The translations under genes were made by a program, and so were the position numbers. Positions 4,196 through 10,781 of a stretch of DNA of 10,781 nt are shown one piece after another. The notes under the pieces were generated by a model. That model had not been told where the DNA came from, did no database searches, and saw only the letters and a program-made list of their open reading frames with translations. Origin of the DNA: Candidatus Obscuribacterales bacterium (GTDB taxonomy: Bacteria; Cyanobacteriota; Vampirovibrionia; Obscuribacterales; Obscuribacteraceae); the NCBI GenBank assembly GCA_021732245.1, contig JAKFVJ010000317.1, positions 1 to 10,781 of the forward strand, written 5' to 3'. Numbering within the stretch: position 1 is the first letter of the stretch; every line of letters begins with the position of its first letter.

Positions 4196-4645
4196 ATGGC
4201 AGAACAGTATGTTTCAAAAGCAATCGAACTTTTAAGAGCAGAGGCAAAAACTAATGAGCGCGCCGGTAACCTGGCCGAAGCCGAGCACGACTACAAGACT
4301 CTGCTCACGCTAGAAGAAATCTGCGGATTCCCGAAGGCAGTCATCGATTCTGAGAAAGGGAATGTACAGAGATGTGAGTTGGCACAAACATTGAAACATA
4401 TGATGGAAAAATCCAGTCCCCATCTGGAAGCGCTTATAGTCCCGCAAGAACCACCAACAGAAGTGCGTGGCGTCAACACGTGCGGCAAAATAAGAGTAAA
4501 GCCATCGGAGACAGTAATTATTGACACCGAGAAGCTCTACAAAGAGAAGCAAGCAAAGGCTGAAACCAAAGAACCCATGAAACATGTCAACGTAATTGAA
4601 CCGATTACGCCCAATTGGGAATTCAACGGCAAAGGCTGTCCGTAA
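4196..4645 (+). CDS. Unrecognised small protein B, paralogue of protein A
   Basis: A 149-residue protein starting MAEQYVSKAIELLRAEAKTN at ATG 4196, with GGAG seven bases upstream. It aligns with protein A over its N-terminal half: NLAEAEHDYKTLLTLEEICG, then FP, a helix, and NVQRCE. It also shares the tail motif (VIIDTEKLYKE against IIPDPAKMYEV). The region between differs: instead of SNDNGIFR repeats there is a Pro- and Val-rich linker with one Cys (about residues 80-103) and a charged extension after the motif ending NWEFNGKGCP. The N-terminal helices look like a single TPR-like hairpin, so a protein-binding role is possible. No enzyme motif, signal peptide or membrane helix is visible. Function unknown; a lineage-restricted family is likely but not tested. 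Confidence 0.78.
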   Translation: MAEQYVSKAIELLRAEAKTNERAGNLAEAEHDYKTLLTLEEICGFPKAVIDSEKGNVQRCELAQTLKHMMEKSSPHLEALIVPQEPPTEVRGVNTCGKIRVKPSETVIIDTEKLYKEKQAKAETKEPMKHVNVIEPITPNWEFNGKGCP

Positions 4646-4979
4646 CTAGCATCTAGTTGTCCATTTTCAGAATTTGTTTAGATTCGACGCCATCATTGGT
4701 GCCTATACGCTGATTTCTTGCGGATCGTAACGCTGCAAATAGATCTTTTCTCATCGAATTAAGCTACAATACCTCTTGGTATATCTCGCAAAAACACGGC
4801 TAACGCCTTGTGAGAGATGCTATTCCAGTTTGTGATCGATAGATAAGGTTATAAATATTTGTGTTTACAATCGCCCTGGTTAGCCCCTTCTACATTGACA
4901 GTACATTAACTCCTTACGTAAACTTGCTAGCTTGTCCCTTAAATCCCATGAGCTTTTAGCCAGCACCCAGAGGTATCCA
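4646..4979. other. Non-coding stretch upstream of rpoB
   Basis: No convincing gene, RNA gene or ribosomal protein gene is seen in these 334 bases. Around the stop codon of small protein B is a short inverted repeat AACTAG-CAT-CTAGTT (4644-4658) without a good T run. A/T-rich patches that resemble -10 boxes occur at 4765-4770 (TACAAT) and 4850-4855 (TATAAA), without convincing partners. The best promoter candidate is nearest rpoB. The rplJ/rplL genes are absent. Confidence 0.6.
4895..4924 (+). promoter_or_regulatory. Candidate rpoB promoter
   Basis: Perfect TTGACA (4895-4900) with an 18-base spacer to TAAACT (4919-4924). The -10 match is only moderate. Transcription would start near 4931, about 49 bases before the rpoB ATG. 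Confidence 0.4.
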
Positions 4980-7900
4980 ATGGCTTTAGAGATATCTGAG
5001 CGCGTCCGAACCTTCGGGGTCGGAAGTTCTCGCATCGCCGAACTTCCCGATCTCGCCGAAATTCAAAAGGCGTCCTTTGCGTGGTTTATCCGCGAAGGTC
5101 TTGCCGAAGAGTTGAAGGCATTTAGTCCGATCAAGGACTACACAGGCAGACTTGAACTGCACTTCCTCGCCGATTACACATTCGACGATCACACCGAACC
5201 CAACAAACCAAAGACTCCTGAAGATGCGCGTGCAATGGACGCCAGCTTCACGAAGAAATTGCGCATCAAGATGCGTCTGGTTAACCGCGACATTGGTGAA
5301 ATCAAAGAACAAGAGATATATGTAGGCGATATCCCAATGATGACGGACCGCGGTACGTTCATCATCAACGGCGCTGAGCGCGTTATCGTTTCTCAAATAG
5401 TCAGAAGCCCTGGTATCTACTACAAACGCGAAGTTGACACCAACGGTAAGCGTACATTTTCCGCTACCCTTATCCCTAACCGTGGCGCATGGCTAAAGTT
5501 CGAATCGGATACCAATGACGTTATCTATGTAAAGATCGACAAGAACCGCAAATTGCCGGCAACAACCTTGCTGCGCGCTTTGGGCTATTCCGATCAGGAG
5601 ATGGAGTCCATCTTCCGTCATCGCGATTTCTTGAAGAAGACCTTCGAGAAAGACAACACCAAGACTCGTGAAGAAGCCTTGATCGAAGTCTACCGTAAGC
5701 TACGTCCAGGCGATCCGCCGTCTGTAGCTGGTGGTCAATCGATTATCGATAGCCGCTTCTTTGACGATAAGCGTTATGACTTGGGTAAAGTCGGTCGCTA
5801 CAAGCTCAACAAGAAGCTCAACTTGTCCATTCCGGAAACACAGCGCACTTTGTCTCGTGAAGACATCGTTGCCGCAGTGGATTACCTAATTGCCCTGCAC
5901 TATGATGAAGGTCACCCTGATGATATTGACCACTTGGGCAATCGTCGTATTCGTTCAGTCGGTGAACTATTGCAGAACCAGTTCCGCATCGGTTTGACCC
6001 GTCTTGAGCGTATCGTTAAAGAGCGCATGACACTGCAAGATGCAGACACGCTGACACCAGCTAACCTGCTCAACACCAAGCCATTGGTTGCAGCCATCCG
6101 TGAATTCTTTGGTTCATCACAATTGAGCCAGTTTATGGATCAAACAAACCCATTGGCAGAACTCACTCACAAGAGAAGACTCTCTGCATTGGGTCCTGGT
6201 GGTTTGTCTCGTGAAAGAGCTGGATTTGCTGTACGCGACATTCACCCAAGTCACTACGGACGTATTTGTCCTGTAGAGACTCCTGAAGGTCCAAACGCAG
6301 GTCTTATCGGATCACTAGCTACACATGCTCGCGTTAACGAGTATGGCTTCATCGAAACACCTTATCGTCAGGTCATTGGCGGGAAACTTTCCGAAAATGT
6401 CCACTATCTGACAGCTGATGAAGAAGATAAATTCCGTGTTGCTCCAGGTGATGTGCCTGTAGATGATGCCGGCAACTTCTTAACTGAACTAATTCCAGTT
6501 CGTTATCGTTCCGAATTTATCGAAACAACACCAGATCAAGTCGACTACGTAGGCGTAAGCCCCATTCAGATAGTCTCTGTAGGAACAGCTCTAATTCCGT
6601 TCCTTGAGCACGATGACGCTAACCGGGCATTGATGGGATCAAACATGCAACGTCAATCAGTTCCGCTGATTAGGACAGAGCGTGCTTACGTTACAACCGG
6701 CATCGAGAAGCAAGCAGCCCGCGACTCGGGTATGGTGCTCTTGTCCCATGTTGACGGTACAGTTGAGTTGGTAACAGGCAATATCATCCGTATCCGCCAA
6801 GCAGACGGCAAGGTTGTTGATTGCAAACTCTCGAAGTTCCAACGTTCCAACCAAGACACTTGCTTAAACCAGAAGCCGATGGTCAACGTCGGCGACAAGG
6901 TGAAAGCCGGTCAGATTATTGCTGACGGTGCTGCCACCAAGTCTGGTGAATTGGCTGTAGGACGTAACTTACTCGTGGCATTTATGCCATGGGAAGGCTA
7001 CAACTTTGAGGACGCTATTCTCATAAGCCAACGACTCGTTTACGACGATGTGCTGACCTCCATTCACATTGAGAAATTGGAGATTGATGCTCGTTCAACC
7101 AAACTAGGTCCGGAAGAAATCACCCGTGAAGTGCCTAACGTCTCTGAAGAGTCGCTCAGACACTTGGATGAAAACGGCATCGTGCGCATAGGCTCACGTG
7201 TTTATCCGGATGACATTCTGGTTGGAAAAATTACACCGAAGGGTGAATCCGAGCACCCACCTGAAGAGAAGCTCTTAAGAGCAATCTTCGGTGAGAAGGC
7301 TCGTGATGTACGCGACAACTCACTGCGCGTTCCGCACGGTGAAGGTGGTCGTGTTGTAGATGTAAAAGTCTTCGACCGCGAAAAAGGCGACGAATTGCCA
7401 CCAGTGGCCAACAAAGTCGTCCGCGTATACATTGCCCAGAAGCGTAAAATCTCGGTCGGCGACAAAGTCGCAGGACGTCACGGCAACAAGGGTATCGTGG
7501 CTAAGATTCTTCCACCGGAAGACATGCCATTCCTGCCTGATGGCACACCTGTAGACATCGTCTTGAACCCGCTTGGTGTACCAAGCCGTATGAACGTCGG
7601 ACAGACATTTGAGACACTTCTCGGATTAGCTGCGATGCTCACAGGCTTGCACTACGAAGTACCACCATTCGACGAAATGTTCGAAGGTGAAGCTTCCACC
7701 AGCTTGGTTCACCGCGAAATCAAAGTCGGCAAAGAAAAAGCCGGCACTCCGTGGGTCGGAGACGACGGTAAGATAACCATCTACGATGGTCGTACCGGCG
7801 ATAAGTTCGACAACCCAGTTACTGTCGGCCGCATCTATATGATGAAGCTCGTCCACTTGGTTGACGACAAGATTCACGCACGTTCAACAGGTCCTTACTC

Positions 7901-8444
7901 GCTGGTTACACAGCAACCATTAGGTGGTAAGGCCCAGTTCGGCGGACAGAGACTTGGAGAAATGGAATGTTGGGCACTGGAAGCATTCGGGGCCGCTTAT
8001 TCCTTGCAGGAAATGTTGACCATCAAATCCGATGACGTCAACGGCCGCTCGAAGGCCTACGAATCCATCGTTAAGGGTGAAAACCTCAGACGTCCTGGTA
8101 TTCCTGAGTCCTTCAAAGTACTGGTCCGCGAATTGCAATCAATCGGCTTGGATGTCTCTGTAGCCAAACACAATCGTGATGGCGAAGAACAAGAAGTCGA
8201 CCTGATGGTTGAAGTTGAAGAAGTGAGACCACGCGGAATGCGCCGTGTCAGCCCATTTGGTGACATAGGTATGGAATCCGAACTGGCTGAACTTACACGC
8301 CAAACTATGATCCCGGCAACCGGGGTTGCAGTCAGCGAGCCAGAGGAATCCGAAGGCGTTGCAGTTATGAATGAGGTATCAATTGATTTGGGATTAGGCG
8401 ATGAAGCCACCGATGAAGCAAATTCATCGGAAGACGAAATTTAG
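4980..8444 (+). CDS. rpoB: RNA polymerase beta subunit
   Basis: A 1154-residue protein from ATG 4980, which has AGAGG six bases upstream; a longer frame from TTG 4932 overlaps the likely promoter start and adds residues without beta homology. It forms half of the polymerase active centre. Recognisable blocks: LPDLAEIQKASFAWFIREGL near the N-terminus; the rifampicin region from about residue 377 (FGSSQLSQFMDQTNPLAELT, then HKRRLSALGPGGLSRERAGF); KISVGDKVAGRHGNKG at about 823-838; and GGKAQFGGQRLGEMECWALE from about 982. Residues at the usual rifampicin resistance sites (Q..F, D, H, S of SQFMD/THKRR/SALG) are wild type. Length is near that of cyanobacterial beta subunits, with an extra acidic C-terminal tail of about 50 residues after the conserved end. 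It heads rpoB-rpoC1-rpoC2 with 51 bases to the next gene. Confidence 0.98.
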   Translation: MALEISERVRTFGVGSSRIAELPDLAEIQKASFAWFIREGLAEELKAFSPIKDYTGRLELHFLADYTFDDHTEPNKPKTPEDARAMDASFTKKLRIKMRLVNRDIGEIKEQEIYVGDIPMMTDRGTFIINGAERVIVSQIVRSPGIYYKREVDTNGKRTFSATLIPNRGAWLKFESDTNDVIYVKIDKNRKLPATTLLRALGYSDQEMESIFRHRDFLKKTFEKDNTKTREEALIEVYRKLRPGDPPSVAGGQSIIDSRFFDDKRYDLGKVGRYKLNKKLNLSIPETQRTLSREDIVAAVDYLIALHYDEGHPDDIDHLGNRRIRSVGELLQNQFRIGLTRLERIVKERMTLQDADTLTPANLLNTKPLVAAIREFFGSSQLSQFMDQTNPLAELTHKRRLSALGPGGLSRERAGFAVRDIHPSHYGRICPVETPEGPNAGLIGSLATHARVNEYGFIETPYRQVIGGKLSENVHYLTADEEDKFRVAPGDVPVDDAGNFLTELIPVRYRSEFIETTPDQVDYVGVSPIQIVSVGTALIPFLEHDDANRALMGSNMQRQSVPLIRTERAYVTTGIEKQAARDSGMVLLSHVDGTVELVTGNIIRIRQADGKVVDCKLSKFQRSNQDTCLNQKPMVNVGDKVKAGQIIADGAATKSGELAVGRNLLVAFMPWEGYNFEDAILISQRLVYDDVLTSIHIEKLEIDARSTKLGPEEITREVPNVSEESLRHLDENGIVRIGSRVYPDDILVGKITPKGESEHPPEEKLLRAIFGEKARDVRDNSLRVPHGEGGRVVDVKVFDREKGDELPPVANKVVRVYIAQKRKISVGDKVAGRHGNKGIVAKILPPEDMPFLPDGTPVDIVLNPLGVPSRMNVGQTFETLLGLAAMLTGLHYEVPPFDEMFEGEASTSLVHREIKVGKEKAGTPWVGDDGKITIYDGRTGDKFDNPVTVGRIYMMKLVHLVDDKIHARSTGPYSLVTQQPLGGKAQFGGQRLGEMECWALEAFGAAYSLQEMLTIKSDDVNGRSKAYESIVKGENLRRPGIPESFKVLVRELQSIGLDVSVAKHNRDGEEQEVDLMVEVEEVRPRGMRRVSPFGDIGMESELAELTRQTMIPATGVAVSEPEESEGVAVMNEVSIDLGLGDEATDEANSSEDEI

Positions 8445-8495
8445 TCTGCTTCAACGGTTTAACTCAAACGATTATTCGGAGGTTGTTCGGTCACT

Positions 8496-10295
8496 ATGCC
8501 TACAAGTATTGATAGGTTTGATTACATCAAAATCGGGATTGCTTCTCCCGACCGCATTCTTAGCTGGTCGCACGGCGAAGTAACAAAGCCTGAGACAATT
8601 AACTACCGAACGCTCAAGCCGGAAAAAGACGGTTTGTTCTGCGAACGAATCTTTGGACCATCCAAAGATTGGGAATGTTATTGCGGCAAATACAAACGTG
8701 TTCGCCACAAGGGTATTACTTGCGAACGCTGCGGAGTTGAAGTTACAGACTCTAAAGTTCGCCGCCACAGAATGGGTCATATCCGCTTAGCGGCTCCTGT
8801 TACCCATATCTGGTACCTGAAGGGCATCCCCAGCTACATTGGTCTCTTGCTGGATTTGCCGTTGCGTGATCTTGAACAGGTCATCTACTTCAACGCCTAC
8901 ATCGTAACCAACCCAGGCAATGCTCCTGATCTGCATAAGAATCAGTTGTTGTCCGAAGAAGAATACGACAAGCTTTTGGATGATCAAAACATCCAGTTTG
9001 ACGTGGGCATTGGTGCTGAAGCAATTAAGCAACTCCTGAATGAACTGGCTAAGCCGGTTTACGACAAGAACGAAAACAAAGAAGACAAAGGCAAATTGCT
9101 CGATGTACCTGGACTGAAAGAATTGTCCAAGACATTGCGTGATGAGCTAGCCGGTTCCGGTGGCAGCCAACAGAAGCGCGCCAAGATAATTAAGCGCCTC
9201 CGCTTGGTTGAAGCCTTGATCAACTCGAACACCGATCCAACATGGATCGTTCTTGATGTGCTGCCTGTAACACCGCCTGATTTGCGCCCAATGGTGCAGT
9301 TGGATGGTGGACGCTTCGCTACATCCGATTTGAACGACCTCTATCGTCGTGTTATCAACCGCAACAACCGTCTGGCAAGATTGCTTGAGATGGGCGCTCC
9401 TGAAATCATCGTGCGCAACGAAAAGCGTATGTTGCAGGAAGCAGTTGATGCCTTGATCGACAACGGTCGTCGTGGTCGTACAGTAGTTGGTCCAAACAAC
9501 AGACCATTGAAATCACTGTCGAACATCATCGAAGGTAAGCAAGGTCGCTTCCGTCAAAACTTGCTCGGTAAGCGTGTTGACTACTCAGGTCGTTCGGTTA
9601 TCGTTGTAGGCCCGACATTGAAACTCAATCAGTGCGGTTTGCCACGTGAAATGGCACTTGAGCTCTTCAAGCCATTTGTCATCAACAAACTGATCGAGAG
9701 ACAAATCGTTCAAAACATCAAATCGGCCAAGAAGCAGATTGAACGTGGCTCAACAGTTGTCTGGGAAATCCTCGAAGAAGTAATTCAAGGACACCCGGTA
9801 CTTTTAAACCGCGCTCCCACCCTGCACAGACTTGGTATCCAAGCTTTCGAACCGGTATTGGTCGAAGGACGCGCCATTCAATTGCATCCGCTTGTTTGCT
9901 CGGCATTCAACGCCGACTTCGACGGTGACCAAATGGCTGTTCACGTACCGTTGTCCGTTGAAGCACAAGCTGAAGCTCATATGTTGATGCTTGCTTCCAA
10001 CAACGTTCTCTTGCCGGCTACTGGAAGACCAACAATCACACCAACGCAGGACATGGTTTTGGGTATCTATTACCTGACCATCGACAAGCCGGGTTCGGAC
10101 AATCCGAAAATCTGCAAGGGCGCCGGAATGCGCTTCTTCTCCCTGGCTGAAGCACGCTCTGCTTACGAAGTAGGCGTTGTTGACCTGCACGCAAAGATCA
10201 AAGTACGTGATATCGATGGCACAACCATCGACACCACTCCTGGTCGCATCATCTTCAATGAAGCGATAAGAGAAGCTTTGATCGCTGTAAGTTAG
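8496..10295 (+). CDS. rpoC1: RNA polymerase gamma subunit (N-terminal half of beta-prime)
   Basis: A 599-residue protein from ATG 8496; GGAGG lies 13 bases upstream, slightly far. It carries the clamp and catalytic centre of beta-prime. Zinc ribbon: Cys61, Cys63, Cys76 and Cys79 (CYCG...ITCERC). Later blocks are QGRFRQNLLGKRVDYSGRSV, HPVLLNRAPTLHRLGIQAFE and the metal-binding NADFDGD at residues 472-478, which holds the three Asp that bind the catalytic magnesium. It ends shortly after TTPGRIIFNEAI with a TAG stop, exactly where cyanobacterial and plastid RpoC1 end, so this is the natural split and not a frameshift. Length is close to the roughly 620 residues usual in cyanobacteria. It works only together with RpoC2, encoded 57 bases downstream. 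Confidence 0.98.
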   Translation: MPTSIDRFDYIKIGIASPDRILSWSHGEVTKPETINYRTLKPEKDGLFCERIFGPSKDWECYCGKYKRVRHKGITCERCGVEVTDSKVRRHRMGHIRLAAPVTHIWYLKGIPSYIGLLLDLPLRDLEQVIYFNAYIVTNPGNAPDLHKNQLLSEEEYDKLLDDQNIQFDVGIGAEAIKQLLNELAKPVYDKNENKEDKGKLLDVPGLKELSKTLRDELAGSGGSQQKRAKIIKRLRLVEALINSNTDPTWIVLDVLPVTPPDLRPMVQLDGGRFATSDLNDLYRRVINRNNRLARLLEMGAPEIIVRNEKRMLQEAVDALIDNGRRGRTVVGPNNRPLKSLSNIIEGKQGRFRQNLLGKRVDYSGRSVIVVGPTLKLNQCGLPREMALELFKPFVINKLIERQIVQNIKSAKKQIERGSTVVWEILEEVIQGHPVLLNRAPTLHRLGIQAFEPVLVEGRAIQLHPLVCSAFNADFDGDQMAVHVPLSVEAQAEAHMLMLASNNVLLPATGRPTITPTQDMVLGIYYLTIDKPGSDNPKICKGAGMRFFSLAEARSAYEVGVVDLHAKIKVRDIDGTTIDTTPGRIIFNEAIREALIAVS

Positions 10296-10352
10296 TGCGG
10301 TCAGCTAAGAGTTGTTCTTCCGAACCAATCTTGTAATAAGGAAATAACAGGC

Positions 10353-10781
10353 ATGAGCCAAGATAAGAAAGACATGATCGCGTTCATCAACCAAACGGTA
10401 GACAAGAAGAAGCTAGGTTCGCTTCTTGCTGAACTGTACGAGAAGTACGGCACAGCACGTTCTGCTGAAGTTGCTAATTCACTCAAAGACTTGGGCTTCA
10501 AGTTCGCCACCAAAGCAGGCGTGACTATCTCTATCGAGGACTTGGAAGTACCGGAGACCAAGCGCAACTTGATCTCTGCTGCTGAAAAGGAAATTGAAGA
10601 AGCTCAGCGTCGCTACGAGCGCGGTGAGATCACAGAAGTTGAACGCTACAACAAGGTTATCGACACATGGTCTGCTACAACCGACCAATTGACCCGCGAA
10701 GTGGTCGACAACTTTGATCGCATGAACCCTGTATACATGATGGCCTTCTCCGGCGCCAGAGGTAACATCTCTCAGGTCCGT
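10353..10781 (+). CDS. rpoC2: RNA polymerase beta-prime subunit, C-terminal half (5' part, runs off right edge)
   Basis: ATG 10353 with AAGGAA nine bases upstream opens a frame of 143 codons to the window edge. The protein begins MSQDKKDMIAFINQTVDKKK and reaches VYMMAFSGARGNISQVR, the strongly conserved segment of beta-prime near the trigger-loop side (SGARGN..Q in bacteria). In cyanobacteria this chain continues for several hundred residues with the rest of beta-prime and a large insertion; none of that is visible here. Because it has its own start codon and ribosome site and rpoC1 has a clean stop, two separate chains are expected. It is the third gene of the rpo operon. Confidence 0.96.
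   Translation, partial: MSQDKKDMIAFINQTVDKKKLGSLLAELYEKYGTARSAEVANSLKDLGFKFATKAGVTISIEDLEVPETKRNLISAAEKEIEEAQRRYERGEITEVERYNKVIDTWSATTDQLTREVVDNFDRMNPVYMMAFSGARGNISQVR

Noticed and set aside
4644..4658. Inverted repeat AACTAG-CAT-CTAGTT as terminator of small protein B
   Set aside because: Stem of only six AT-rich pairs, overlaps the stop codon, and is not followed by a proper T run.
4932..4979. Longer rpoB start at TTG 4932
   Set aside because: No ribosome site and no homology in the added 16 residues; ATG 4980 has AGAGG at good spacing and matches where beta subunits begin.
8057..8410. Open frame of 117 codons on the minus strand inside rpoB
   Set aside because: Opposite-strand shadow of the conserved rpoB coding sequence, Ser/Thr-rich and without ribosome site or domain.
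10296..10352. Intein, intron or frameshift explaining the rpoC1-rpoC2 break
   Set aside because: The gap is only 57 bases, with a clean stop before it and a ribosome site and ATG after it, at the standard cyanobacterial split position.
1..10781. CRISPR array or insertion sequence
   Set aside because: No series of evenly spaced repeats and no transposase or terminal inverted repeats were seen; the only tandem repeat is the coding 42-base pair at 3979-4062.

Overview
The window reads as chromosomal DNA from the cyanobacterial lineage in the broad sense. The strongest clue is that the RNA polymerase beta-prime subunit is split into two genes: rpoB (4980-8444), rpoC1 (8496-10295, ending with its own stop right after the catalytic half) and rpoC2 (from 10353, running off the right edge). 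This split is characteristic of Cyanobacteria, their non-photosynthetic relatives (Vampirovibrionia/'Melainabacteria', Sericytochromatia) and plastids. Nothing in the window is photosynthetic. A tRNA-Sec gene and several toxin-antitoxin modules make a non-photosynthetic relative plausible, but that is inference.

Left part (1-3602), all genes on the minus strand. At the edge is the 5' end of a XerC/XerD-type tyrosine recombinase (1-202, GTG start). Next come two tandem operons, each a ribbon-helix-helix antitoxin followed by a MazF/PemK-type RNase toxin: antitoxin 826-1086 with toxin 413-826, and antitoxin 1502-1861 with toxin 1146-1547. Each has a good sigma70-like promoter, and both promoters overlap repeats that look like autoregulatory operators. 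Upstream is what looks like one transcription unit, in transcription order: a tRNA-Sec gene with anticodon UCA (3602-3507), a nucleotidyltransferase-fold protein (3485-2991), a 68-residue partner gene joined to it by an ATGA overlap (2994-2788), and trhO, a rhodanese-family tRNA U34 hydroxylase (2770-1985).

Middle (3603-4979). The direction of transcription switches. Two small paralogous genes of unknown function (3715-4101 and 4196-4645) point right, each with its own recognisable promoter. They share a short TPR-like helical block and a C-terminal '.D..K.Y' motif. The first also has two tandem 14-residue repeats containing SNDNGIFR. A 334-base stretch without genes separates them from rpoB. 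The rplJ-rplL genes that precede rpoB in many other bacteria are absent here.

Right part (4980-10781). rpoB, rpoC1 and rpoC2 are separated by about 50-60 bases, each with a Shine-Dalgarno sequence, and form the housekeeping core of the window. The left part is accessory in character (recombinase, toxin-antitoxin pairs, tRNA gene). Its position at the 3' side of a tRNA-Sec gene resembles a genomic-island junction, though no attachment-site repeat is visible here.
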